From Streptomyces zinciresistens K42 (GTDB lineage Bacteria; Actinomycetota; Actinomycetes; Streptomycetales; Streptomycetaceae): a DNA stretch of 46,354 bases. Shown piece by piece: positions 35,853 through 44,376 of the stretch. A program made the position numbers and the translations under genes. The stretch covers positions 1-46,354 of the forward strand of contig NZ_AGBF01000039.1 of the NCBI RefSeq assembly GCF_000225525.1. Reading direction: 5' to 3'. Every line of letters begins with the position of its first letter. Positions within the stretch are counted from its first letter, which is position 1. The notes beneath the pieces were generated by a model, which worked only from the letters and a program-made list of their open reading frames with translations, made no database searches and was not told where the DNA came from.

Positions 35853-36071
35853 ATGGGTACGCAGCCACCGGACGGTTTCGGACGGACCGGCCGCGGGGGT
35901 CACGCCGGGGCCGGCGCCGATCTGTCCGCCGTGGCGGCGCCGGGGATCTCGTACGACGGGGTCGTCACCCGATCGGAGGACCAGGGCGTCGCCGAGTCCG
36001 CGGCGGCGTGGCAGGACCTGGTGGACGCCGTCAAGAAGTCGCCCGGCAGCAAGGGAGCTGACACGCAATGA
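35853..36071 (+). pseudogene. C-terminal stub of transaldolase fused to a new start
   Basis: 72 residues. The first 28 or so (GTQPPDGFGRTGRGGHAGAG) resemble nothing. The last 45 (GISYDGVVTRSEDQGVAESA, AAWQDLVDAVKKS) look like the C-terminal end of transaldolase, in which a substrate-independent helix of the form EDQGVxxFxxxWxxLL closes the barrel. No catalytic residues remain. The ATG at 35853 has CGAGG upstream, and the stop overlaps the zwf start (ATGA), which is how tal would be coupled to zwf. In S. coelicolor tkt and tal precede a zwf copy (from memory), so this is probably the scar of a deletion. It might survive only to feed ribosomes into zwf. Confidence 0.65.
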
Positions 36072-37606
36072 CCTCCGAGACCACCGGCTGGGACAACCCC
36101 CTGCGCGATCCCCGCGACCGCCGTCTGCCCCGGATCGCGGGCCCGTCCGGGCTCGTGATCTTCGGGGTCACCGGGGACCTGTCCCGCAAGAAGCTGATGC
36201 CGGCCGTGTACGACCTCGCCAACCGCGGGCTGCTGCCGCCGGGGTTCTCGCTGGTGGGCTTCGCCCGCCGGGACTGGGCGGACCAGGACTTCGCGCAGGT
36301 CGTGCACGACGCGGTGCGCGAGCACGCCCGTACGGAGTTCCGCGAGGAGGTGTGGCAGCAGCTGTCCGAGGGGATGCGGTTCATCCCGGGCGACTTCGAC
36401 GACGACACGGCGTTCGAGCAGTTGCGCGAGACCGTGGACGAGCTCGACACGGCCCGGGGCACCAGCGGCAACTACGCCTTCTACCTGTCCGTGCCGCCGG
36501 GCATGTTCCCGAAGGTCGTGCGGCAGTTGAAGAAGCACGGTCTGGCGGACGCGCCCGAGGGGTCGTGGCGGCGGGCGGTCATCGAGAAGCCGTTCGGCCG
36601 CGACCTGGCGAGCGCGCGTGAGCTGAACGCCGTCGTGCACGACGTGTTCGACCCGGAACAGGTCTTCCGTATCGACCACTACCTGGGCAAGGAGACCGTC
36701 CAGAACATCCTGGCACTGCGCTTCGCCAACACCATGTTCGAGCCGATCTGGAACCGGTCCTTCGTGGACCACGTGCAGATCACGATGGCCGAGGACATCG
36801 GCATCGGCGGCCGGGCGGGCTACTACGACGGCATCGGCTCGGCCCGCGACGTCATCCAGAACCACCTGCTCCAGCTCATGGCGCTGACGGCGATGGAGGA
36901 GCCGGCCGCGTTCGACGCCGCGTCCCTGCTCACCGAGAAGCTGAAGGTGCTGAAGGCGGTCAAGCTGCCCGGGGACCTCGGCCGGCACACCGTGCGCGGG
37001 CAGTACGCGGCGGCCTGGCAGGGCGGCGAGCGGGTGCCCGGCTATCTCGACGAGGACGGCATCGACCCGGAGTCGAGGACCGACACCTACGCGGCCGTCC
37101 GGCTGAACGTCGACAACCGCCGCTGGGCGGGGGTCCCGTTCTACCTGCGCACCGGCAAGCGGCTCGGCCGGCGCGTCACCGAGATCGCGGTCGTCCTCCA
37201 GCGGGCCCCGCACTCCCCGTTCGACTCCACCGCGACAAAGGAGCTGGGCGAGAACGCGATCGTGATCCGCGTCCAGCCCGACGAGGGCGTCACCGTCCGC
37301 TTCGGCTCGAAGGTGCCGGGCACCTCCATGGAGATCCGGGACGTGTCGATGGACTTCGCCTACGGGGAGTCCTTCACCGAGTCGTCCCCGGAGGCGTACG
37401 AGAGGCTGATCCTGGACGTTCTCCTCGGGGACGCCAACCTGTTCCCGCGCCCTCAGGAGGTGGAAGAGTCCTGGAGGATCCTCGACCCCGTCGAGGAGCA
37501 CTGGGACAGGCACGGCAGGCCGGCGCGGTACGCGTCCGGGAGCTGGGGACCCGAGGAGGCGGACGAGATGCTCGCACGAGACGGACGGAGCTGGCGCAGG
37601 CCATGA
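36068..37606 (+). CDS. zwf: Glucose-6-phosphate dehydrogenase
   Basis: 512 residues, the family's usual length. It oxidises glucose 6-phosphate to 6-phosphogluconolactone with NADP+, the first step of the oxidative pentose phosphate pathway. The dinucleotide fold begins with FGVTGDLSRKKLMPAVYDL, and the active-site signature RIDHYLGKE (residues 201-209, His204 in the substrate phosphate site) is intact. It overlaps the upstream stub and the downstream opcA by four bases each, so translation is coupled along the operon. Streptomyces usually carry two copies; this one matches the operon type with pgi and gnd. Confidence 0.97.
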   Translation: MTSETTGWDNPLRDPRDRRLPRIAGPSGLVIFGVTGDLSRKKLMPAVYDLANRGLLPPGFSLVGFARRDWADQDFAQVVHDAVREHARTEFREEVWQQLSEGMRFIPGDFDDDTAFEQLRETVDELDTARGTSGNYAFYLSVPPGMFPKVVRQLKKHGLADAPEGSWRRAVIEKPFGRDLASARELNAVVHDVFDPEQVFRIDHYLGKETVQNILALRFANTMFEPIWNRSFVDHVQITMAEDIGIGGRAGYYDGIGSARDVIQNHLLQLMALTAMEEPAAFDAASLLTEKLKVLKAVKLPGDLGRHTVRGQYAAAWQGGERVPGYLDEDGIDPESRTDTYAAVRLNVDNRRWAGVPFYLRTGKRLGRRVTEIAVVLQRAPHSPFDSTATKELGENAIVIRVQPDEGVTVRFGSKVPGTSMEIRDVSMDFAYGESFTESSPEAYERLILDVLLGDANLFPRPQEVEESWRILDPVEEHWDRHGRPARYASGSWGPEEADEMLARDGRSWRRP

Positions 37607-38538
37607 AGATCGACCTGACCGACACCACGGCAAGCAAGATCAACAAGGCGCTGGTGCAGGGCCGCCGCGCGGTCGGCACACCGGCCGTGGGCATGGTCCT
37701 GACGATGGTCATCGTCACGGACGAGGAGAACGCCTACGACTCGATCAGGGCGGCGGAGGAGGCTTCCCACGAGCACCCCTCCCGCACCCTGGTCGTCATC
37801 AAGCGGCACGCCCGCACCCCGCGCGACCGCACCCGGTCCCACCTCGACGCCGAGGTCCGGGTGGGCGCCGACGCCGGCACCGGTGAGACGGTCGTGCTGC
37901 GCACGTACGGCGAGGTGTCCGACCACGCCGACTCGGTGGTGCTGCCGCTGCTGCTGCCGGACGCGCCGGTCGTCGTCTGGTGGCCGGTGGACGCCCCGGA
38001 CAATCCGGCGAGGGACCCGCTGGGCGCCCTGGCCCAGCGCCGGATCACCGACCTCTACACCTCCGAGACCCCGCAGGCGGACCTGGAGGCGCGGGCCCGC
38101 TCCTACGCACCCGGCGACACCGACCTCGCCTGGACCCGGCTGACGCCGTGGCGCTCGATGCTCGCCGCGGCGCTGGACCAGGCCCGGGTGCCGATCGTCT
38201 CCGCGGTCGTGGAGGCCGAGGCCGACAACCCGGCCGCCGAGCTGCTGGCCCGCTGGCTGGAGGCACGCCTGCACGTCACCGCCGAGCGGGTGGAGAGCGC
38301 CGGGCCGGTCGTCACGGGCGTACGCCTGGGCACCGGCGACGGCGAGATCGTCATCGACCGGCCGGAGGGCCCGCTGGCCACGCTCAGCCTGCCCGACCAG
38401 CCCTCGCGCACCCTCGCGCTGAAGGTGCGCACCACCTCCGAACTGATCGCCGAGGAGCTGCGGCGCCTCGACGCCGACGAGATGTACGCCGTCGCCCTGC
38501 GGGGCGAGGCCACCAAGGAGAAGTCCTCCCATGTCTGA
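37603..38538 (+). CDS. opcA: Glucose-6-phosphate dehydrogenase assembly protein OpcA
   Basis: 311 residues. OpcA binds glucose-6-phosphate dehydrogenase and activates or assembles its oligomer in cyanobacteria and actinobacteria. The conserved opening ([20 protein letters not shown]), the [15 protein letters not shown] segment and the [20 protein letters not shown] stretch identify the family. It is sandwiched between zwf (4-base overlap) and pgi (8-base overlap), the arrangement expected for a subunit made in step with its partner. No enzymatic motif is present. Confidence 0.95.
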   Translation: MKIDLTDTTASKINKALVQGRRAVGTPAVGMVLTMVIVTDEENAYDSIRAAEEASHEHPSRTLVVIKRHARTPRDRTRSHLDAEVRVGADAGTGETVVLRTYGEVSDHADSVVLPLLLPDAPVVVWWPVDAPDNPARDPLGALAQRRITDLYTSETPQADLEARARSYAPGDTDLAWTRLTPWRSMLAAALDQARVPIVSAVVEAEADNPAAELLARWLEARLHVTAERVESAGPVVTGVRLGTGDGEIVIDRPEGPLATLSLPDQPSRTLALKVRTTSELIAEELRRLDADEMYAVALRGEATKEKSSHV

Positions 38539-40183
38539 GACCCCCCGGCTCAACCGCCGTCCCGAGTGGGCCGCGCTGGCCGACCACCGCGAGGACGCGA
38601 TGCAGCGGCCCCGGCTGCGCGAGCTGTTCGCGGCCGACCCCTCCCGCGCCGAGCGGTACGTCGTGCGCGTCGGCGATCTGCGCGTCGACTACTCCAAGCA
38701 CCTCGTCACCGACGAGACGCTGGCCCTGCTGCGCGAACTGGCCGCCGTCACCGGGGTGACGGCCCTGCGCGACGCCATGTTCCGCGGTGAGCGGATCAAC
38801 GTCACCGAGGACCGCGCGGTACTGCACACCGCGCTGCGGGCGCCGCGCGAGGCGGTGATCGAGGTGGACGGCGAGAACGTGGTGCCCGGTGTGCACGCCG
38901 TGCTGGACCGGATGGGCGCGTTCGCCGAGCGGGTCCGCTCCGGGGAGTGGACGGGCCACACCGGCCGGCCCATCAGGAACGTCGTGAACATCGGCATCGG
39001 CGGCTCGGACCTCGGCCCCGCGATGGCCTACGAGGCGCTGCGCCCCTTCACCGCACGGGAGTTGGCCTTCCGGTTCGTCTCCAACGTGGACGGCTCCGAC
39101 CTGCACGAGGCGGTGCGCGACCTGGACCCGGCCGAGACCCTGTTCATCGTCGCGTCCAAGACCTTCACCACGATCGAGACGATCACCAACGCCACCTCCG
39201 CGCGCTCCTGGCTGCTGGCCGGGCTGGGCGGCGACGAGAAGGCGGTCGCCCGGCACTTCGTCGCGCTGTCCACGAACGCGGAGAAGGTCACCGGCTTCGG
39301 TGTCGACGCGGACAACATGTTCGAGTTCTGGGACTGGGTCGGCGGCCGCTACTCCTACGATTCCGCGATCGGCCTGTCCCTGATGATCGCCATCGGACCG
39401 GACCGCTTCCGCGAGATGCTGGACGGCTTCCACACCGTCGACGAGCACTTCAGGAACGCGCCCGTCGAGGCCAACGCCCCGCTGCTCATGGGCCTGTTGG
39501 GGGTCTGGTACGGCAACTTCTTCGGTGCCGAGTCGCACGCCGTGCTGCCGTACTCGCACTACCTGTCGAAGTTCACGGCCTACCTCCAGCAGCTCGACAT
39601 GGAGTCCAACGGCAAGTCCGTGGACCGGCTGGGCCGTCCGGTGGGCTGGGCGACCGGACCGGTCGTGTGGGGCACGCCCGGCACCAACGGGCAGCACGCC
39701 TACTACCAGTTGATCCACCAGGGCACCCGGCTGATCCCGGCCGACCTGATCGGCTTCGCCCGCCCGGTCGCCGAGCTGAGCGACGAACTCAAGGCACAGC
39801 ACGACCTGTTGATGGCGAACCTGTTCGCGCAGGGGCAGGCGCTGGCCTTCGGCAGGACCGCGGAGGAGGTGCGCGCCGAAGGGGTGCCCGAGGAGCAGGT
39901 CGCGCACCGCACCTTCCCGGGCAACCACCCCACGACGACGATCCTCGCCCCGGAGCTGACCCCGTCGGTCCTCGGCCAGCTGGTCGCGCTGTACGAGCAC
40001 AAGGTGTTCGTGCAGGGCGCCGTGTGGGACATCGACTCCTTCGACCAGTGGGGTGTGGAACTCGGCAAGGTCCTCGCCCGGAGCATCGGGCCGGCCCTGA
40101 CCGAGGGCGCCGAGGTCCCCGGCCTGGACGCCTCCACCAGCGCCCTCGTGGCCGCCTACCGCGCACTCAAGGAAGTGAAGTGA
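38531..40183 (+). CDS. pgi: Glucose-6-phosphate isomerase
   Basis: 550 residues. It interconverts glucose 6-phosphate and fructose 6-phosphate; with the neighbours it allows carbon to cycle through the oxidative pentose phosphate route. The two PGI signatures are present: [20 protein letters not shown] with the following [10 protein letters not shown], and the C-terminal [16 protein letters not shown]. The substrate-phosphate loop ([13 protein letters not shown]) is intact. It overlaps opcA by eight bases and is followed by gnd after one base. Confidence 0.97.
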   Translation: MSETPRLNRRPEWAALADHREDAMQRPRLRELFAADPSRAERYVVRVGDLRVDYSKHLVTDETLALLRELAAVTGVTALRDAMFRGERINVTEDRAVLHTALRAPREAVIEVDGENVVPGVHAVLDRMGAFAERVRSGEWTGHTGRPIRNVVNIGIGGSDLGPAMAYEALRPFTARELAFRFVSNVDGSDLHEAVRDLDPAETLFIVASKTFTTIETITNATSARSWLLAGLGGDEKAVARHFVALSTNAEKVTGFGVDADNMFEFWDWVGGRYSYDSAIGLSLMIAIGPDRFREMLDGFHTVDEHFRNAPVEANAPLLMGLLGVWYGNFFGAESHAVLPYSHYLSKFTAYLQQLDMESNGKSVDRLGRPVGWATGPVVWGTPGTNGQHAYYQLIHQGTRLIPADLIGFARPVAELSDELKAQHDLLMANLFAQGQALAFGRTAEEVRAEGVPEEQVAHRTFPGNHPTTTILAPELTPSVLGQLVALYEHKVFVQGAVWDIDSFDQWGVELGKVLARSIGPALTEGAEVPGLDASTSALVAAYRALKEVK

Positions 40184-40184
40184 C

Positions 40185-41072
40185 ATGACAGCGATGCAGT
40201 TGGGCCTCGTCGGTCTCGGCAGGATGGGCGGCAACATGCGCGAGCGGATCCGCCGCGCGGGCCACACCGTCGTCGGCTACGACCGCAACCCCGAGGTCTC
40301 CGACGTGGGCAGCCTGGAGGAGCTGGTGGGGCGGCTCGACGCGCCGCGCACGGTGTGGGTGATGGTCCCGGCCGGCACCGCCACCCAGACGGTCGTCGAC
40401 GAGCTGAAGGACCTGCTGTCCGCGGGCGACACGGTGGTCGACGGCGGCAACTCCCGCTGGACGGACGACGAGAAGCACGCCGCCGAACTCGGCGTCAAGG
40501 GCATCGGCTTCGTCGACGCGGGCGTCTCGGGCGGGGTGTGGGGCCTGGAGAACGGCTACGCCCTGATGGTCGGCGGCGACGAGAAGCACGTGAAGCCGCT
40601 GAAGCCGATCTTCGAGGCGCTCAAGCCCGAGGGCCCCTACGGCTACGTCCACGCCGGCCGGGTGGGCGCCGGGCACTTCTCCAAGATGGTCCACAACGGC
40701 ATCGAGTACGCGATGATGCAGGCGTACGCCGAGGGCTGGGAGCTGCTGGAGAAGGTCAACTCCGTGGACAACGTCCGCGAGGTGTTCCGCTCCTGGCAGG
40801 AGGGCACCGTCATCCGGTCCTGGCTGCTGGACCTCGCGGTCAACGCCCTGGACGACGACGAGCACCTCCAGAAGCTGAAGGGCTTCGCGCAGGACTCCGG
40901 CGAGGGGCGGTGGACCGTGGAGGCCGCGATCGACCACGCGGTGCCGCTGCCCGCGATCACCGCTTCCCTGTTCGCCCGGTTCGCCTCCCGCCAGGACGAC
41001 TCCCCGCAGATGAAGATGATCGCGGCGCTGCGCAACCAGTTCGGCGGCCACGCCGTCGAGTCGAAGGAGTAG
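40185..41072 (+). CDS. gnd: 6-phosphogluconate dehydrogenase, decarboxylating (short type)
   Basis: 295 residues, the short GntZ/YqeC-type form rather than the 470-residue enzyme. The Rossmann motif LGLVGLGRMGGNMRERI, the substrate-binding SGGVWGLENGYALMVGG, and the catalytic lysine region AGHFSKMVHNGIEYAMMQAY are present. The cofactor-loop pattern GYDRNPE at the end of the second strand is compatible with NAD+ preference, as known for this short type. It produces ribulose 5-phosphate and CO2. It is the last gene of the operon. After its stop come 12-base GGCGCAGGAGCA repeats and a stem-loop terminator. Confidence 0.95.
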   Translation: MTAMQLGLVGLGRMGGNMRERIRRAGHTVVGYDRNPEVSDVGSLEELVGRLDAPRTVWVMVPAGTATQTVVDELKDLLSAGDTVVDGGNSRWTDDEKHAAELGVKGIGFVDAGVSGGVWGLENGYALMVGGDEKHVKPLKPIFEALKPEGPYGYVHAGRVGAGHFSKMVHNGIEYAMMQAYAEGWELLEKVNSVDNVREVFRSWQEGTVIRSWLLDLAVNALDDDEHLQKLKGFAQDSGEGRWTVEAAIDHAVPLPAITASLFARFASRQDDSPQMKMIAALRNQFGGHAVESKE

Positions 41073-41113
41073 GCGCAGGAGCAGGCGCAGGAGCAGGGAA
41101 AGGAGCACAGGGC

Positions 41114-41143
41114 GCGGGGAGCCGCCGAGAGGGCGCTCCCCGC
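41114..41143 (+). terminator. Stem-loop behind the gnd operon
   Basis: GCGGGGAGC (41114-41122) pairs with GCTCCCCGC (41135-41143). It lies 42 bases after the gnd stop and ends the pentose phosphate operon. Just before it are two tandem copies of a 12-base unit (about 41072-41095). Confidence 0.65.
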
Positions 41144-41157
41144 TGCCGGTTGACACC

Positions 41158-41400
41158 GTGGGAGAGGGCCCGCCGGTCTCGTGGCCGACGGATATCACCG
41201 ATCTGACCGCGGCCGAACGACGTGTCCGGCGGGCCTTCGCCAGCGGGGCGGCCGTCGGCCTGCGTCCGGACGGCGAGGGGGACGGCCCCGAACGCGCGCT
41301 CCGCGCCGCGGTGTTGCAGACGCCGCTCCCCAACGTCCTCGCGGAAGGCGGGGAGGACCGTCCGCGCGGGCCGCGCTCGCCGGGCCGCGGCCCGCGCGGA
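41158..41400 (+). pseudogene. N-terminal remnant of a membrane-associated oxidoreductase-type gene
   Basis: From a GTG at 41158 the frame reads WPTDITDLTAAERRVRRAFA, then SGAAVGLRPDGEG and GPERALRAAVLQTPLPNV. This pattern (LTPAERRVWDAFPxG...LR...GPERTVRAEVL) is, from memory, the start of the large pentapeptide-repeat 'membrane-associated oxidoreductases' of Streptomyces. The pentapeptide body is absent: after about residue 60 the sequence becomes Arg/Gly/Pro-rich, and the frame runs on out of register into the serine hydrolase gene. It is therefore a truncated relic. The 481 bases from 41073 to 41554 hold no intact gene. Confidence 0.55.
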
Positions 41401-41497
41401 CCCGGGACACTCGCTTGCGGGGCCGTGTCCCGCGAGGGACGATCATGGCCGTTCGGCGGACCGGCCCCCTCTCTCTGCGCGACGATGAGAGCGGAGG

Positions 41498-41525
41498 GCG
41501 CCCCGGCCGGGACAGGCCGGGGCGC
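41498..41525. terminator. Perfect 11-bp hairpin before the serine hydrolase gene
   Basis: GCGCCCCGGCC (41498-41508) pairs with 41515-41525 around GGGACA, 30 bases upstream of the next start codon. It could end the oxidoreductase relic or lie in the leader of the hydrolase. Confidence 0.45.
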
Positions 41526-41554
41526 GCCTCGTCGCACGCACGCGGAGGAGAGCG

Positions 41555-42787
41555 ATGGCACTGCTGACACGCGAAGTCGATCCGGACGAGGCCGGGTTGG
41601 ACCCGAAGGCGCTGGACCGCCTCGACCGGCATCTCGCCCGGTGTGTCACCGAGGGGCGGCTGCCCGGGTATCTGGTCTCCGTCGCCCGGGGCGGACGCGT
41701 CGCCCACCTCACCACCCACGGCAGGCGCGACGTCGCGGCCGGGCTCCCCGTCGAGGCCGACACGCTGTGGCGGATCTACTCCATGACCAAACCGGTCACC
41801 TCGGTCGCCGCCCTGCTGCTGGTGGAGGAGGGGCGGCTGTCGCTCGACGACCCGGTGGCCCGGCACCTGCCCGGCTTCGCACGGCCGCGGGTGCATGTGA
41901 GCGGTTCCGGCGACACCCTGGTGACCCGCCCCGCCGACGGGCCGATGACCGTACGGCACCTGATGACCCACACCGCCGGGCTGACCTTCGCCTCCTACCA
42001 CGCGCACCCCGTGGACGCCCTCTACCGCGACGCCGGGCTGGACTCGGCGGTGCTGCCCGGCTCGGACCTGGCCGGGACGGTCGACGCGTACGCGCGGCTC
42101 CCGCTGCAGTTCGAGCCCGGCACGCAGTGGAACTACTCGGTGGCGGCCAACGTCCTGGGCCGGATCGTCGAGGTGGTGTCCGGGCAGCCGCTCGACACGT
42201 TCTTCGCCGAGCGGATCCTCGGGCCGCTCGGGATGACCGACGCCGGGTTCCAGGTGAGCGACCGGCAGGCGGACCGGCTGGCGGAGCTGTACGGGGAGAA
42301 CGAGGACGGCGGCATCGCACCGGTCGCGGGCCTCCCGCTGCGCGGCCGTCCCCGGCTGCTGTCCGGCAGCGGCGGGCTCGTGGCCTCCGCGCACGACGTG
42401 CACCGCTTCATGGAGATGCTGCGCCGCCGGGGCGAACTCGACGGGGTGCGGCTGCTGTCCCCCGCGACGGTGGACCTCATGACCTCCAACAGGCTTCCGG
42501 GCGGCGCCGATCTGCGCGCCTTCGGCAGCCGCCCGGCGCACGACGAGCCCGGCAACGACGGGACGGGCTTCGGCCTCGGCGTGTCCGTGGTGATCGACCC
42601 CGCGCGCACCAGGGTCCCGACGGTGCTCGGCGCCTACGGCTGGAGCGGCGTCGCCACGACCACGTTCTGGGTCGACCCGCGCAACGACCTGACGGTGCAG
42701 TTCATGACGCAGGTGCGGCCCAGGGGGTCGCACACGGTATACCAGGACCTCAAGCGGCTGGTGAACGCGGCCGTCGGCCCGGTCTGA
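41555..42787 (+). CDS. Serine hydrolase of the beta-lactamase/esterase (class C) family
   Basis: 410 residues with no signal peptide. Catalytic motifs are SMTK (Ser76, Lys79) and the tyrosine motif YSV (Tyr194 in QWNYSVAANVLGRIV); a HTAGLTFASY segment and a late GWSGVATTTFWVDP in place of HTG complete the fold. Members include EstB-like esterases, DD-peptidases and amide hydrolases. With no signal sequence it is probably a cytosolic esterase rather than a beta-lactamase. The ATG has GGAGGAG upstream. It is a single gene closed by a strong terminator. Substrate unknown. Confidence 0.9.
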   Translation: MALLTREVDPDEAGLDPKALDRLDRHLARCVTEGRLPGYLVSVARGGRVAHLTTHGRRDVAAGLPVEADTLWRIYSMTKPVTSVAALLLVEEGRLSLDDPVARHLPGFARPRVHVSGSGDTLVTRPADGPMTVRHLMTHTAGLTFASYHAHPVDALYRDAGLDSAVLPGSDLAGTVDAYARLPLQFEPGTQWNYSVAANVLGRIVEVVSGQPLDTFFAERILGPLGMTDAGFQVSDRQADRLAELYGENEDGGIAPVAGLPLRGRPRLLSGSGGLVASAHDVHRFMEMLRRRGELDGVRLLSPATVDLMTSNRLPGGADLRAFGSRPAHDEPGNDGTGFGLGVSVVIDPARTRVPTVLGAYGWSGVATTTFWVDPRNDLTVQFMTQVRPRGSHTVYQDLKRLVNAAVGPV

Positions 42788-42813
42788 GCCGCCGGGGGCC
42801 GGGGGCCCCTCCA

Positions 42814-42866
42814 CCGGCCCGGAGAGGAGGAGGGCGCGGCTCGCTCCCTCCTCCTGTCCGGGCCGG
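42814..42866. terminator. 21-bp bidirectional stem-loop
   Basis: 42814-42834 pairs with 42846-42866 with a single mismatch and an 11-base loop. It lies between the convergent serine hydrolase (stop 42787) and ribA (stop 42878), so it can terminate both. Confidence 0.8.
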
Positions 42867-42877
42867 CCGCGCGGCCG

Positions 42878-43546
42878 TCAGGACAGGTGGGCCACCGCGT
42901 CCAGATGGGGCAGGTGGTGGTCCAGCCGCTCCCGCTTGGTGCGCAGGTAGGTGATGTTGTTCTCGCACGGCGGGATGAGCAGCGGGACCTGCTCGGCCAC
43001 CTCGATGCCGTGCCGCACCAACGCCTCGCGCTTGCGCGGGTTGTTCGACATCAGGCGGACGCTGCGCACCTCCAGGTCGTGCAGGATCGCGGCGGCGACG
43101 CCGTAGTCGCGGGCGTCCACGGGCAGGCCGAGCGCCAGGTTGGCCTCGACCGTGTCCAGGCCCTCCGCCTGAAGGGCCATCGCGCGCAGCTTGCCGAGCA
43201 GGCCGATGCCCCGGCCCTCGTGGCCGCGCAGGTAGACGACGATGCCGCTGCCCTCGGCGACGACCGCGCGCAGCGCGGCGGCCAGTTGGTCACCGCACTC
43301 GCAGTGCTGGGAGCCGAACGCGTCACCGGTCAGGCATTCGGAGTGCAGCCGGGTCAGGACGCCGCCGGTGCCGATCTCCCCGTACACGAGGGCGACCTGC
43401 TCGTCACCGCGGTCGTGGTCGAGGTAGCCGATCGCACGGAATTCCCCGTACACGGTGGGCAGGGGCGCATTCACGACGCGTTCCACTCCGGAACGCTGCG
43501 TCCGGGGAGCGGACTTCTTGCCGAGGACGCCAATGTTGTCTGTCAT
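42878..43546 (-). CDS. ribA: GTP cyclohydrolase II, Met-type variant (probable FAPy producer)
   Basis: 222 residues. Zinc ligands Cys71, Cys82 and Cys84 (ECLTGDAFGSQHCEC) and the GTP-binding RGHEGRGIGLLGKL loop are intact. In canonical RibA the next motif is RAYALQ with a conserved Tyr; here it is RAMALQ, Met123. From memory, S. coelicolor SCO6655 has the same Met. It stops after ring opening, giving the formylated FAPy intermediate, and restoring Tyr gives normal GTP cyclohydrolase II activity. This copy therefore probably makes FAPy, not the riboflavin precursor itself. No other rib genes are adjacent. It is divergent, 41 bases away, from a creatininase-family hydrolase that could remove the formyl group. 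Confidence 0.92.
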   Translation of the reverse strand: MTDNIGVLGKKSAPRTQRSGVERVVNAPLPTVYGEFRAIGYLDHDRGDEQVALVYGEIGTGGVLTRLHSECLTGDAFGSQHCECGDQLAAALRAVVAEGSGIVVYLRGHEGRGIGLLGKLRAMALQAEGLDTVEANLALGLPVDARDYGVAAAILHDLEVRSVRLMSNNPRKREALVRHGIEVAEQVPLLIPPCENNITYLRTKRERLDHHLPHLDAVAHLS

Positions 43547-43587
43547 GATTCTTCAGTTCCTAAGCAGAGACGAAAGGCCGTGAAAAC

Positions 43588-44376
43588 ATGAGCGGTTCAC
43601 CCTTGCGGCCGGCGGCACACCCACTGGTACCGGCGGACACCACGGAGGACGTAAGGGCACGGGGGGCGGGCGTCTCACGGCAGGTCGCGGTCCTTCCCGT
43701 CGGCAGTTTCGAGCAGCACGGTCCGTACCTTCCGCTGGCCACCGACACCCTCGTGGCCTGCGCCATCGCGCGGGAGGTGGCCGCCGCGCACCCGGTGCGC
43801 CTCCTTCCGCCGGTGACGGTCTCCTGCTCGCACGAGCACGCGGCGTGGCCGGGGACCGTCAGCATCTCCTCGGTGACCCTTCATGCGGTGGTGCGGGACA
43901 TGGCGGCTTCGCTCCGCCGGTCGGGCGTCGACGCGTTGGTGCTGGTCAACGGACACGGCGGAAACTACGTACTGGGCAACGTCGTTCAGGAGTCCTCCGC
44001 GCGGGGTGAGCGGATGGCGCTGTTCCCCGCCGCGGAGGACTGGGAGACGGCGCGGGAGCGGGCGGGGGTGGAGACCTCGCTGCTCACCGACATGCACGCG
44101 GGGGAAATCGAGACCTCCATCCTTCTGCACACGCATCCCGAATTGGTCCGGCCCGGTTATGAGACGTCCGACGTCGTGGCGGACGACCGGCGTCATCTGC
44201 TCACCGTGGGAATGTCCGCCTATACCGATTCGGGTGTCATCGGGCGTCCTTCACTCGGTTCCGCGGAAAAGGGGAAGCGGCTGCTGGCGAGCCTCGCTGA
44301 TTCCTTCGGCGCGTATGTGTCACTGCTGACCTCCGCGGACGATTCCGTACCGGACTCGGGAGACGCACGAAAATAG
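43588..44376 (+). CDS. Creatininase-family hydrolase (possible FAPy deformylase)
   Basis: 262 residues. The metal-binding set of the family is present: Glu42, His44 and Asp53 in PVGSFEQHGPYLPLATD, His122 in LVNGHGGN, and Glu172/Glu174 in DMHAGEIETS; also SHEHAAWPGTVSIS. Members include creatinine amidohydrolase, mycofactocin protein MftE and the archaeal ArfB deformylase, which acts on FAPy in riboflavin and deazaflavin synthesis. Its head-to-head position with a FAPy-type RibA makes the ArfB-like role the best guess. The ATG at 43588 has AAAGG upstream. Its 3' end overlaps the convergent membrane-protein gene by 157 bases. Confidence 0.88.
   Translation: MSGSPLRPAAHPLVPADTTEDVRARGAGVSRQVAVLPVGSFEQHGPYLPLATDTLVACAIAREVAAAHPVRLLPPVTVSCSHEHAAWPGTVSISSVTLHAVVRDMAASLRRSGVDALVLVNGHGGNYVLGNVVQESSARGERMALFPAAEDWETARERAGVETSLLTDMHAGEIETSILLHTHPELVRPGYETSDVVADDRRHLLTVGMSAYTDSGVIGRPSLGSAEKGKRLLASLADSFGAYVSLLTSADDSVPDSGDARK

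Noticed and set aside
41072..41096. 12-bp GGCGCAGGAGCA repeats after gnd as a functional element
   Set aside because: Only two copies of a low-complexity purine-rich unit are present; slippage is a sufficient explanation.
42878..43546. Ordinary riboflavin-pathway ribA
   Set aside because: The conserved Tyr is replaced by Met and no other riboflavin genes are adjacent, so the standard annotation probably misstates its product.
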